Counted from the stretch's first letter, positions 1 to 7,759 are shown. The stretch: DNA of 14,885 bases from an uncultured Lachnospiraceae bacterium (GCA_949935685.1 CATLGN010000014.1:1-14885), one strand, 5' to 3'. Translations and numbers: made by a program. Notes: generated by a model from the letters alone, not told the origin.

Positions 1-1
1 G

Positions 2-1117
2 TATCCGAAAAATGTCAGTCTGCGGGCAATCGATTATATGAAGGAGAGCGGGATTGCGGACCAAATGGTAATCGGGCCGGAGTTTGAATTTTATTTATTT
101 GACAGCGTCCGCTATGAAGTGACGCCGCGTCAGTGCGGGTATCGGATTGATACCCGGCAGGCGGACTGGAACTGCAGCCTTGACACATCGGGAAATAACG
201 GATATGAGGTGCCGACAAAAGGCGGCTATCATGTGTCCGCGCCGCAGGATGTGGGGTACGATCTGCGCAGCCGCATGTGTATGATGATGGAGGACTGGGG
301 CATTCAGGTAAAATACCATCATCATGAAGTCGGCGGTCCGGGGCAGATGGAGATTGAAGTGGAACTGGCGGATATGCCCGTTATGGCCGACAATACCATG
401 ATTATCAAGTATATTATCAAAAATATGGCGGCCCGGGAGGGTAAGACGGCGACTTTCCTGCCGAAGCCGGTTTATCAGGAGGCGGGCAGCGGCATGCATG
501 TACATATGCTTCTTATGAAGGATGGCAAACCGCTTTTCTATGATGCGGACGGCTATTCGGGCCTGAGCAGAACCGCGCATTATTTTATCGGCGGCCTGTT
601 AAAACATATCGCATCGCTGTGCGCTTTTACCAACCCGTCCACGAATTCCTTTAAACGTCTGGTGCCGGGCTACGAAGCGCCGGTGACAATCGGCTATGCG
701 ACCTCCAATCGCAGCGCCGTAATCCGCATTCCGGCCTATGCCAAATCGCCGGAGACAAAGCGGTTTGAACTGCGCAACCCGGATGCGACGGCCAATCCGT
801 ATTATGCCTATGCAGCCATTCTGATGGCGGGGCTGGACGGAATTGAAAAGCAGATCGATCCGGCGGAGAACGGATGGGGACCCTATGACTTTAATCTGTA
901 TTCTCTGTCGGAGGAGGAGCAGAAAAAGATCAAAGGGCTGCCGAAATCGCTTGGGGAGGCGCTGGATGCGCTCGAAGCGGATCACGCTTATCTGACAAAG
1001 GGCGGCGTATTCCCGCAGCGTCTGATCGATGTGTGGATTGCGCGCAAGCGCGCAGAACTGAAAAAGCTGGAACAGATTCCGAATCCGGCGGAATTTAAGA
1101 TGTACTACGATTTATAA
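2..1117 (+). CDS. glnA: Type I glutamine synthetase, 5'-truncated by the window edge
   Basis: Glutamine synthetase makes glutamine from glutamate, ammonia and ATP in the cytoplasm and is the main ammonium-assimilation enzyme. The frame is open from base 2, so the ATG at 38 is an internal Met and not the start. About 371 residues are visible and roughly 100 N-terminal residues lie outside, by comparison with E. coli GlnA from memory. Family signatures are GPEFEF (metal-binding Glu), HHHEVGGPGQ, GKTATFLPKP, GSGMHVHM, the glutamate-binding NPSTNSFKRLVPGYEAPV, NRSAVIRIP, the RFELRNPD arginine segment and a C-terminus ending MYYDL. The order and spacing match the GSI-beta layout better than the shorter GSI-alpha of Bacillus. 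The motif NLYS (Tyr codon 899-901) lies where the adenylylated tyrosine sits in enteric enzymes. The next gene starts 32 bases after the stop. The identification is firm; the subtype and any adenylylation are inference. Confidence 0.96.
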   Translation, partial: YPKNVSLRAIDYMKESGIADQMVIGPEFEFYLFDSVRYEVTPRQCGYRIDTRQADWNCSLDTSGNNGYEVPTKGGYHVSAPQDVGYDLRSRMCMMMEDWGIQVKYHHHEVGGPGQMEIEVELADMPVMADNTMIIKYIIKNMAAREGKTATFLPKPVYQEAGSGMHVHMLLMKDGKPLFYDADGYSGLSRTAHYFIGGLLKHIASLCAFTNPSTNSFKRLVPGYEAPVTIGYATSNRSAVIRIPAYAKSPETKRFELRNPDATANPYYAYAAILMAGLDGIEKQIDPAENGWGPYDFNLYSLSEEEQKKIKGLPKSLGEALDALEADHAYLTKGGVFPQRLIDVWIARKRAELKKLEQIPNPAEFKMYYDL

Positions 1118-1149
1118 AGAGAAGAGCGGGCTGCACAGGGGGAACGCAT

Positions 1150-3972
1150 ATGAAGGACATAAGATGGCTGCATTTGTCGGATTTTCATACCGGCAAGGAC
1201 AATTATGCACAGATTAAATTATTCCGGTCGATCCACCGGCATATGAAAGAAATGCGGGAGACGGGTATGACGCCGGACATGATTCTGGTGACGGGAGATG
1301 TGGCGGATAAAGGCGCGGAGGCGCAGTACGCCATGTTCACCGACGAGTTTTTACTTCCGCTGGTGGATCTCTATGAGGAACTGCCGGCCATCTATATCGT
1401 GCCGGGCAATCATGACGTGGACCGGGAACAGCGCAGACTGGCGGCAGGCTCTCTATACGGCGTTCCCCGCAGCAACCCCTGCTTTTTTGACACGGATGAA
1501 AACGGTCTTGCAGTCCGTGAGGAGATCTTTGACCGGTTTGCCGGATTTCAGAATTTTCGGGGCGATTTTTCCTTTCCGGTGCAGGATCTGTTTGCACGGC
1601 AGGCATATTTTTGTGATAAAAAGGAGATCAGAGGCTGTAAGGTGGGCATTATCGGCATCAATACGGCCTGGTTGTCTGGTTCCGACCGGGATAAGGAGCA
1701 GTTGTCGCCGGGAAAATGGCCGCTGGAAGAGGCTCTGGAGTTGGTTAGCGACTGCCGCCTGAAGCTGGTGCTCGGGCATCATCCGCTAAGCTGGCTGGAG
1801 CCGGGAGAAAAACGGCAGATCTCTGCGGCGCTGGCCCGCCATCAGGCGGTTTATCTGCATGGCCATATGCATAAAAATGCAGTCGATCTGACACTGCCCG
1901 CAGAACATGGCTTCTTGTCGCTGCAGTCCGGCGCGGCGTTTCAGGCGCGGGAAAACGAAGTGTATTATAATTCCCTGTACTGGGGAATCTGTCATTGGGA
2001 AAGCACCCCGGAGACGGTGACGGTCTTGCCGAGACGCTGGTCGGGGGCGGACGGCGGATTCGTGCTGGACGCTTCCGGGAATCTGCCGGAGGCATATCGC
2101 AAAGCGGGAACGGATCAATGGGTTTTTCCGCTGCGGGTCTCGATTGGGACCGGCGTTGAACCGGCAAAGAAAAAAGAGGAAGCCGCGGAAGCGCCCGCGG
2201 GCTGGGATCTGATTGACGAAACATTTATCAGAAGCCGCGAAGAACCGGAAAAAGCGGATATTCTCAAATATTTTGACGGAAAAGAGCCGTCGTATAACGA
2301 TATTTTTTCCTCCTATATCCCTGACCGGGTGATTGTTGCGGATTTACAGGAAGAATTTGTAAAATATAATGCCGATAATCAGACGAAATGTATCCTGTTG
2401 ACCGGCGCGGGCGGAGAAGGGAAAACGACGGTCTTTTTGCAGATCATCCGTGCGCTGTGTGTGGAAAAGGGATGGAAAGCGTTGATTCTGCGGCAGCCGG
2501 AAAAGGATACCCTTCTTCACGAGGAACAGCTTTTGCGGTATACGAAAACCGGCGACTGGATTCTTGGCGTGGATAATTGTTTCCCGGTCGGGATTAAGCT
2601 ATTCCGGCTGCTGAAGCGGCTGAAACAGCGCAAGAGCCGGCACGTTCATCTGCTGCTCTGCGCCCGGGACACCGACTGGATTAACAGTGAGGCGGATCAT
2701 CAGCCCTGGGGTGAAGCGGCCAGTTTCAGCCGGCACCGCCTGCGCGGCATTCGTGAGAAGGATGCGGAGAAGATCGTAACGGCATGGAAGGAGCTGGGGG
2801 ACGAAGGGCTGGGAAGGCTGAAAGGGCTGAGCACGGAGGAAGCAAAGGAACGGCTGGTGCAGTCTTCCCGGAATGAGGAGCGAAAAGGGTCCGGCGAAGG
2901 CGCGCTGCTGGGCGCCATGCTGGCAACCCGCTATGGGGAGGAACTGCACAACCATGTACGCGAAATGCTGCGGCGTCTGCGGGAAATACAAATGGAGAAG
3001 GGACGGGATACGCTGCTGGACGCCTTTGTGTATATCGTGGCAATGCACTCGGAAAAACTGCATATTTTGTCCAAACCGGTGATGGCGCAGTTATATCGCT
3101 GTAAAGATAAGGATGTCAAGAAATATATTCTCGGACCGCTCGGAGACGAAGCCGCCAGCGCGGTCAGCGGCGATATGATCTATACCCGGCACGGCTCGAT
3201 CGCGGAATCCGCGAGAAAAATACTGGACGAAGAATTTCATTATGATTTTGACGAAGTCTTTATCGAACTGGCGGAGGCCGCGGTGGAGGCGAGCCAGAAA
3301 GGGGTGTACATAGAGCGGTTTGGCGACTGGAAATTTATTTCCAAACATTTTGTGGATGTAAACAACACACTGGCGGTGAAAATCGACAGGAAGATGCTGG
3401 AACTGGATCGCTATGACCCCTACATTATCGTGCATTTGGCAAAACTATACAGAATACTGAAACAACCCGACTGTGCGCTGCCGTTATTCCGGGACGTGCA
3501 GTATGTGGTGGAACATCGGTCTTTTTTCTGCGAGTGGGCGCTGGCGGAGGCAAATGCGGGAAACCGGGCGGCCAGTATCTGTCTTTCGGCGATTGCCCTG
3601 TCAGATCAGGCGGAGCGAAGGCCGATCGATATAGACAATGCGCACATGAATTTGTATTCCATCGCCCTGACGTTTTTGGAGCAATACCGTCTGTATGAGG
3701 ATGAAGTTTATTTTACGGCAATGGCGGCCGCCCTGCTTCTGAATGAAAAAATAGGAAAATCTCAGAAATATAAAAAACAACCTTCCATGTCGGAGGAGGA
3801 GACGCAGAAATGGAACGTGTTACGGAAACAGGAGATCAAGCTGGAATATTGTCTGCGGCAGGGGATATTGAAGGCGGATGAAGACCGGGAAATTGATTTC
3901 TGGGAATGGGTGCCCAAAGTCCCGGGACTGGAATATAAAAAGCTGTTTATGTTAGGAGGGATTTATAAATGA
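1150..3972 (+). CDS. Metallophosphoesterase-STAND NTPase-TPR-like protein, candidate conflict/antiphage sensor-effector
   Basis: The 940-residue protein has three parts. Residues 1 to about 330 form a calcineurin-like metallophosphoesterase with the full metal-ligand set: D11-x-H13, GDVADKG (D50), GNHD (N87, H88), GHHP (H210) and GHMH (H239, H241). Residues about 380-700 resemble a STAND P-loop NTPase: Walker A GAGGEGKTT (K425), Walker B-like ILGVDN (D475), an arginine-bearing strand LLLCARD (R506), and a winged-helix-like stretch with TRHGSIAES near 679-687. Residues about 700-940 are helical and TPR-like (for example 758-820) and may be the sensor. No signal peptide or membrane segment is seen, so it should be cytoplasmic. 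The RBS AGGGGGA at 1137-1143 supports this start. The stop overlaps the next ATG. In STAND proteins the repeat region senses a ligand, the NTPase oligomerises and the N-terminal domain is the effector. Substrate and trigger are unknown; defence is inferred from architecture. A signalling or regulatory ATPase is the alternative. Confidence 0.88.
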   Translation: MKDIRWLHLSDFHTGKDNYAQIKLFRSIHRHMKEMRETGMTPDMILVTGDVADKGAEAQYAMFTDEFLLPLVDLYEELPAIYIVPGNHDVDREQRRLAAGSLYGVPRSNPCFFDTDENGLAVREEIFDRFAGFQNFRGDFSFPVQDLFARQAYFCDKKEIRGCKVGIIGINTAWLSGSDRDKEQLSPGKWPLEEALELVSDCRLKLVLGHHPLSWLEPGEKRQISAALARHQAVYLHGHMHKNAVDLTLPAEHGFLSLQSGAAFQARENEVYYNSLYWGICHWESTPETVTVLPRRWSGADGGFVLDASGNLPEAYRKAGTDQWVFPLRVSIGTGVEPAKKKEEAAEAPAGWDLIDETFIRSREEPEKADILKYFDGKEPSYNDIFSSYIPDRVIVADLQEEFVKYNADNQTKCILLTGAGGEGKTTVFLQIIRALCVEKGWKALILRQPEKDTLLHEEQLLRYTKTGDWILGVDNCFPVGIKLFRLLKRLKQRKSRHVHLLLCARDTDWINSEADHQPWGEAASFSRHRLRGIREKDAEKIVTAWKELGDEGLGRLKGLSTEEAKERLVQSSRNEERKGSGEGALLGAMLATRYGEELHNHVREMLRRLREIQMEKGRDTLLDAFVYIVAMHSEKLHILSKPVMAQLYRCKDKDVKKYILGPLGDEAASAVSGDMIYTRHGSIAESARKILDEEFHYDFDEVFIELAEAAVEASQKGVYIERFGDWKFISKHFVDVNNTLAVKIDRKMLELDRYDPYIIVHLAKLYRILKQPDCALPLFRDVQYVVEHRSFFCEWALAEANAGNRAASICLSAIALSDQAERRPIDIDNAHMNLYSIALTFLEQYRLYEDEVYFTAMAAALLLNEKIGKSQKYKKQPSMSEEETQKWNVLRKQEIKLEYCLRQGILKADEDREIDFWEWVPKVPGLEYKKLFMLGGIYK
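3954..3960 (+). promoter_or_regulatory. Ribosome binding site of the SDR/epimerase gene, inside the STAND gene
   Basis: AGGAGGG lies 8 bases before the ATG at 3969 and within the last codons of the upstream gene. The SDR can therefore be initiated independently as well as by coupling through the ATGA overlap. Confidence 0.8.
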
Positions 3973-4997
3973 AAGCACTGTTTATCGGCGGCACAGGAAC
4001 GATCAGCACCGCCATTTCGACAAAGCTGTTGCGGGAGGGGCACGAACTGTGGCTCGTTAACCGGGGCAGCCGCAACAATGCGCTGCCGGAAGGCGCGCAT
4101 ATCATTCAGGCGGACATCAACGATGTGGAAAGCGTATCGAAGCGGCTGGAAGGGCAGCGTTTTGATGTGGCGGCGGATTTTATCGCCATGAAACCGGAAG
4201 ACCTGATGCGGGATTATCGCTTGTTCCGGGGCAGGACAAGGCAGTTTATCTACATCAGTTCCGCTTCCGCCTATCAGAAGCCGCCGTCTGATTACCGGAT
4301 CAGCGAGGGGACGCCGCTGGCCAATCCATACTGGGAGTATTCCCGCAATAAAATCGCGGGGGAAGATTATCTGATGCAGTTATACCGGGAAGAGGGCTTT
4401 CCGGTGACGATCGTGCGGCCGAGCCATACATACAGCGAGCGTTCCGTGCCGATGGGACTGCATGGGGAATATGGCAGTTATCAGACGATCAAACGGATGC
4501 GGGAAGGAAAACCGGTGATTATTCAGGGCGACGGCACATCGCTCTGGACGATGACGCATTGTCTGGATTTTGCGGAAGGTTTTGTCGGATTGATGGGAAA
4601 TCTGCACGCGATCGGCGAGGCCGTACAGATTACAAGCGACGAGACGCTTACCTGGAACCAGATCTACCGGGCGGCGGCGGATGCGCTCGGTGTGGAACTG
4701 AAAGCCGTTCACGTATCGAGTGAATTTCTGGCGTCCTGCAGTCCGGCAAAATGGAATCTGCGCGGCGCCTTGCTGGGGGATAAGGCGAACAGCGTTGTCT
4801 TTGACAATACAAAGCTGAAACGGCTTGTGCCCGGTTTTACCGCGAAAATCCGCTTTGATGAGGGCGTGCGGCAGGCGGTCCGCTATGTTCTGTCGCACCC
4901 GGAATGTCAGAAGGAAGATCCGGCATTCGACGCGTGGTGTGACAATGTTATCGCCGCGCGGGAGCAGGCGGCGGCACAGGTGCGGGGCCGCTCATAA
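3969..4997 (+). CDS. NAD(P)-dependent epimerase/dehydratase-like extended SDR
   Basis: The 342-residue protein is an atypical or extended short-chain dehydrogenase/reductase. A Rossmann fold starts at residue 3 with the dinucleotide motif GGTGTIS (G7, G10, S13), an acidic/polar region at QADIND follows, then SSAS (97-100) and the catalytic pair YSRNK (Y124, K128). The stretches TIVRPSHTY, IQGDGTSLWT and GLLGNPHAIGEA-like GLMGNLHAIGEA are typical of sugar-nucleotide epimerase/dehydratase relatives. The length fits the family and no membrane segment is seen. The start is fixed by the AGGAGGG at 3954-3960. The ATG shares four bases with the stop of the metallophosphoesterase-STAND gene, which usually implies co-translation. 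I recall closely similar stand-alone proteins in Clostridia, so a metabolic role on a sugar or sugar nucleotide is more likely than a defence role. The substrate cannot be read from the sequence. Confidence 0.88.
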   Translation: MKALFIGGTGTISTAISTKLLREGHELWLVNRGSRNNALPEGAHIIQADINDVESVSKRLEGQRFDVAADFIAMKPEDLMRDYRLFRGRTRQFIYISSASAYQKPPSDYRISEGTPLANPYWEYSRNKIAGEDYLMQLYREEGFPVTIVRPSHTYSERSVPMGLHGEYGSYQTIKRMREGKPVIIQGDGTSLWTMTHCLDFAEGFVGLMGNLHAIGEAVQITSDETLTWNQIYRAAADALGVELKAVHVSSEFLASCSPAKWNLRGALLGDKANSVVFDNTKLKRLVPGFTAKIRFDEGVRQAVRYVLSHPECQKEDPAFDAWCDNVIAAREQAAAQVRGRS

Positions 4998-5044
4998 TTG
5001 CCCGCCATATCGGAAACAATACTGCATACAGGGAGGGAAAGAAC

Positions 5045-5845
5045 ATGGGATTTTTAACAGGAAAAACGGCGCTGATTACCGGAGCGGGCCGGGCTGTTTT
5101 GCGGGACGGACGCTGCGGCGCAATCGGCTATGGCATCGCCACGGCTTATGCGAAAGAAGGGGCAAACCTTGTGATCACGGGGCGGAATGAAAAGAAGCTG
5201 GCAGATGCCAAGGAGGAGCTGGAGCGTCTGTATGGCATTTCGGTGTTGACGGCTGCGGCCGATGTCTGCGCGGGCGCGGATAACGAGGCGGTGACTGCAG
5301 GGGTTGTGCGGCAGGCTGTGGACGCCTTCGGAAGAATCGACGTGCTGATCAATGTGGCGCAGGCGTCCGCGGCGGGTGTGACGCTGGCAGATCATACGAA
5401 AGAGCAGTTTGACCTTGCTCTGTATTCGGGATTATATGCGACCTTTTATTATATGAAAGCCTGCTATCCGCATTTGCGGGAGACAAAGGGAACGGTGATT
5501 AACTTCGCTTCCGGCGCCGGGCTTTTCGGCAATTACGGACAGTGCGCTTATGCGGCGGCCAAGGAAGGGATTCGCGGCTTGTCCCGCGTGGCGGCGACGG
5601 AGTGGGCAAAGGACGGCATCAATGTCAATGTGATCTGTCCGCTGGCATGGACTGTGCAGCTTGAGAAATTTGAACAGGAATATCCGCAGGCGTTTCGGGA
5701 AAACGTAAAAATGCCCCCTGCCGGACACTATGGGGATGCGGAACGGGAAATCGGCCGGGTATGCGTGCAGCTTGCCTCTCCTGATTTCCAATATATGACC
5801 GGCGAGACGATTACGCTGGAGGGCGGGATGGGACTGCGGCCGTAA
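5045..5845 (+). CDS. Classical short-chain dehydrogenase/reductase
   Basis: The 266-residue protein is a classical SDR oxidoreductase that should use NAD(P)H on an unknown alcohol or ketone. It has TGAGR at 12-16 followed by a longer-than-usual glycine-rich loop ending GYG (28-30), the cofactor-selecting stretch VITGRN (43-48) and a DV at 73-74. The NNAG position reads NVAQ (103-106). The catalytic residues are S156, Y169 and K173 (YAAAK), and a C-terminal TGETITLEGG follows. The N-terminal loop is expanded relative to TGxxxGIG and is somewhat like the layout of enoyl-ACP reductases, but Y-x3-K spacing puts it with classical SDRs. GGAGGG just upstream supports the ATG at 5045. It follows the epimerase-like gene by 47 bases and is probably in the same transcript, which hints at consecutive steps of one pathway. 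That pathway is not identifiable here. Confidence 0.9.
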   Translation: MGFLTGKTALITGAGRAVLRDGRCGAIGYGIATAYAKEGANLVITGRNEKKLADAKEELERLYGISVLTAAADVCAGADNEAVTAGVVRQAVDAFGRIDVLINVAQASAAGVTLADHTKEQFDLALYSGLYATFYYMKACYPHLRETKGTVINFASGAGLFGNYGQCAYAAAKEGIRGLSRVAATEWAKDGINVNVICPLAWTVQLEKFEQEYPQAFRENVKMPPAGHYGDAEREIGRVCVQLASPDFQYMTGETITLEGGMGLRP

Positions 5846-5857
5846 AAGCATAGGGAT

Positions 5858-5886
5858 TTGCCATTTCGCAGAAAAGGTGTTAGAAT
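5858..5886 (+). promoter_or_regulatory. Predicted vegetative-type promoter of fprA
   Basis: A -35 box TTGCCA (5858-5863) and a -10 box TAGAAT (5881-5886) are separated by exactly 17 bases, just after the stop of the SDR gene. Transcription should start near 5893, about 30 bases before the fprA ATG. This gives fprA its own transcript. Confidence 0.7.
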
Positions 5887-5924
5887 TGGGACATGATAAT
5901 GGCATAAAAAAGGAGAAGAACGGC

Positions 5925-7085
5925 ATGGAACATATTACGGAAACGATCATAAACATAGGCGTGAATGACAGAGATATAACGATGTTTGAAGGCCAGTACG
6001 CTGTGAAATGCGGCATGGCATATAATTCTTATGTGATATTGGATGAAAAGACGACGGTTATGGATACGGTGGATGCGCATATGACGGATGCGTGGCTCTC
6101 CGGGCTGGCACAGTCGCTGAACGGGAGAGCGGTGGATTATCTGGTTGTACAGCATATGGAACCCGATCATTCCGGCAGTATACAGGAGCTGGCGATCCGC
6201 TTCCCGGAGATGAAGATTGTGGCCAGCGCGGCGGCATGCAATATGATGAAACAGTTTTTCGATCTGGATCTGCAGGACAGAACGGTGACGATAAAGGAAG
6301 GCGATTCGCTGGAACTGGGCAGCCATACACTGCGGTTTTTTGCGGCTCCCATGGTACATTGGCCGGAGGTTATGGTGACATATGAGGCGTCGGAGAAGGT
6401 CGTATTCAGCGCGGACGGCTTCGGTAAGTTTGGGACGAGAGACACGGACGAAGACTGGACGTGTGAGGCGCGGCGGTATTATTTTAATATTTGCGGAAAA
6501 TATGGCGCGCAGGTACAGGCGCTTTTGAAAAAGCTGGCGACACTGGATGTCTCGGTGATCTGTCCGCTGCATGGCCCGGTTCTCACGGAAAATCTGGCAT
6601 ATTATATTGACAAATACAATGTCTGGAGCAGTTATGCGCCGGAGGAAAAGGGGATTTTTATCGCGTATGCGTCCGTCTATGGACATACAAAGGAGGCGGC
6701 GCGGAAGCTGAAAGAGATTCTGGAGAGCAGGAGCCGGGAACGGGTGGTTCTGTCCGATCTGTGCAAAGATGATCCGCATGAAGCGCTGGAGAACGCGTTT
6801 CGGTATGACAGGACAGTGCTGGCGGCGATTTCGTATGATGCCGGCGTATTTCCGGCCATGGATGATTTCCTGCATCATTTACAGACAAAAAATTTCCAGA
6901 AGCGGACTGTGGCGTTGATCGAAAACGGTTCCTGGGCGCCGACGGCGGGGAAGACGATGAAGGCATACCTGGAAGAAATGAAAGAGATTCGGATTATCGA
7001 GCCGATGGTGACGATACGGTCTGCGCTGAAACCGGGGACAATAGCGGAGCTGGAAGCGCTGGCGGATGCGCTTTTGCAGGGATAA
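5925..7085 (+). CDS. fprA: FprA-type flavodiiron protein (oxygen/nitric oxide reductase)
   Basis: Flavodiiron proteins reduce O2 to water or NO to N2O with electrons from rubredoxin or related donors, and protect anaerobes in the cytoplasm. This 386-residue protein has the standard two domains. The metallo-beta-lactamase-like half carries the diiron ligands H77-x-E79-x-D81 (HMEPDH), H145 (MVHWPE), D164 (SADGFG) and H216 (PLHGP). The flavodoxin half starts near residue 243 with the FMN phosphate loop YASVYGHT. No rubredoxin or flavin-reductase domain is fused at the C-terminus, so it is the simple class A form and needs a separate electron donor. The frame is open from 5877, but AGGAG at 5911-5915 sits 9 bases before the ATG at 5925, and family proteins begin near there. 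It has its own promoter and ends in the hairpin at 7099-7142. Preference for O2 or NO cannot be read. Confidence 0.94.
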   Translation: MEHITETIINIGVNDRDITMFEGQYAVKCGMAYNSYVILDEKTTVMDTVDAHMTDAWLSGLAQSLNGRAVDYLVVQHMEPDHSGSIQELAIRFPEMKIVASAAACNMMKQFFDLDLQDRTVTIKEGDSLELGSHTLRFFAAPMVHWPEVMVTYEASEKVVFSADGFGKFGTRDTDEDWTCEARRYYFNICGKYGAQVQALLKKLATLDVSVICPLHGPVLTENLAYYIDKYNVWSSYAPEEKGIFIAYASVYGHTKEAARKLKEILESRSRERVVLSDLCKDDPHEALENAFRYDRTVLAAISYDAGVFPAMDDFLHHLQTKNFQKRTVALIENGSWAPTAGKTMKAYLEEMKEIRIIEPMVTIRSALKPGTIAELEALADALLQG

Positions 7086-7098
7086 GATTGACCATTAT

Positions 7099-7142
7099 AA
7101 TAAGGAAGGCTGCATGTTGTTTTTCATACAGCTTTCCTTATT
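7099..7142. terminator. Hairpin between convergent fprA and ytaF-like genes, probable bidirectional terminator
   Basis: An 18-base left arm (7099-7116) pairs with 7125-7142 around the loop TTGTTTTT; only two positions are G-U type pairs and the rest are Watson-Crick. It begins 14 bases after the fprA stop and ends 13 bases before the ytaF-like stop. The U-tract is weak on both sides (GCATTTT on the plus strand). Confidence 0.75.
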
Positions 7143-7155
7143 GCATTTTCACGGC

Positions 7156-7710
7156 TCAGACGGCAAAGTTGCAGATGCCGAGCAGCAGAAGCATAACGCC
7201 GGACAGCAGGTCGGCATAACGGTTGGAAAGGCGCAGCAGGGCCGCGCTGCCCAGGTGGTTGCCGCCGGACAGAAACACGGCGGAGGTGAGAAAGGTGATC
7301 AGAGCGGTGGGAAGCAGCGTGATGCCGGACATACTGGCGCCAATACCGATGCCAACATTATTGAGGGAGAGGGCGGAGCCGAGCAGCAGGACTTCCCGCA
7401 GCGGCAGTGTCGCCCGCATACTTTCCGCATGCAGGCTGTTTTCGGAACCTTTCAGTGATTTGCCGATATAGAAAATGCCGAGCGCGAATAAAAGAATGCT
7501 TCCTGCGCAGGCAGTCAGACGATCGGGCAGGAAAAAGAGAAGCCGGCGGCCCAGAAACAGAGAAAGCAGCGTGCCGGCAAACGAAATCAGACTGATCAGC
7601 AGATTTTGGAGAAGGGTAAAATGTATTTTGCGGATGCCGTAGGACATCCCGACCAGAAAGGCATCCGTATTGACGGAAAAGGCGAAGATCAAAGCGGAGA
7701 AAAGGCGCAT
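7156..7710 (-). CDS. ytaF: YtaF/MntP-like membrane protein
   Basis: A 184-residue, very hydrophobic protein with about six membrane helices, made of two related halves as in the LysE-fold MntP/YtaF families. The first half has FSVNTDAFLVGMSYGIRK (residues 11-28, with D16). The second half has SLNNVGIGIGASMSG (115-129). YtaF is a membrane protein linked to sporulation in Bacillus, and MntP exports manganese. The sequence, especially SYGIRK and GIGAS, is nearer YtaF. The acidic residue expected in the second half (SLDA) is replaced by N117-N118. A GTG at 7734 extends the frame, but GGGAG (7718-7722 on this strand) sits 7 bases before the ATG at 7710, which I take as the start. It is divergent from the yitT-like gene. 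Transport activity is unproven. Confidence 0.83.
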   Translation of the reverse strand: MRLFSALIFAFSVNTDAFLVGMSYGIRKIHFTLLQNLLISLISFAGTLLSLFLGRRLLFFLPDRLTACAGSILLFALGIFYIGKSLKGSENSLHAESMRATLPLREVLLLGSALSLNNVGIGIGASMSGITLLPTALITFLTSAVFLSGGNHLGSAALLRLSNRYADLLSGVMLLLLGICNFAV

Positions 7711-7723
7711 AAGGTCACTCCCG

Positions 7724-7739
7724 AAAAAGTTCACTTTTT
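7724..7739. repeat. Perfect inverted repeat in the divergent intergenic region, possible operator
   Basis: AAAAAGT-TC-ACTTTTT is a 7-base perfect inverted repeat with a 2-base centre. It overlaps the proposed -35 box of the plus-strand gene and lies 14 bases upstream of the minus-strand ATG. It could be a repressor site or just an AT-rich palindrome. Confidence 0.4.
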
Positions 7740-7759
7740 GTCATTTTACTAACTATGAT
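7730..7759 (+). promoter_or_regulatory. Possible promoter of the yitT-like gene
   Basis: TTCACT (7730-7735) and TATGAT (7754-7759) are 18 bases apart. The -10 is good and the -35 matches only four of six consensus positions. The predicted transcript starts near 7766, about 37 bases before the chosen ATG. Confidence 0.45.

Noticed and set aside
1150..3972. Assignment of the STAND protein to a named Avs type or NACHT family
   Set aside because: Motifs support a STAND-like NTPase but not a particular subtype; that needs profile searches.
5880..6878. 332-residue minus-strand open frame opposite fprA
   Set aside because: Rich in His, Arg and Ile without motifs; fprA on the other strand has every active-site residue.
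7066..7458. Plus-strand open frame across the fprA terminator and ytaF-like gene
   Set aside because: It runs through the hairpin, has low-complexity Gln/Gly/Ala sequence, and opposes a convincing membrane protein.
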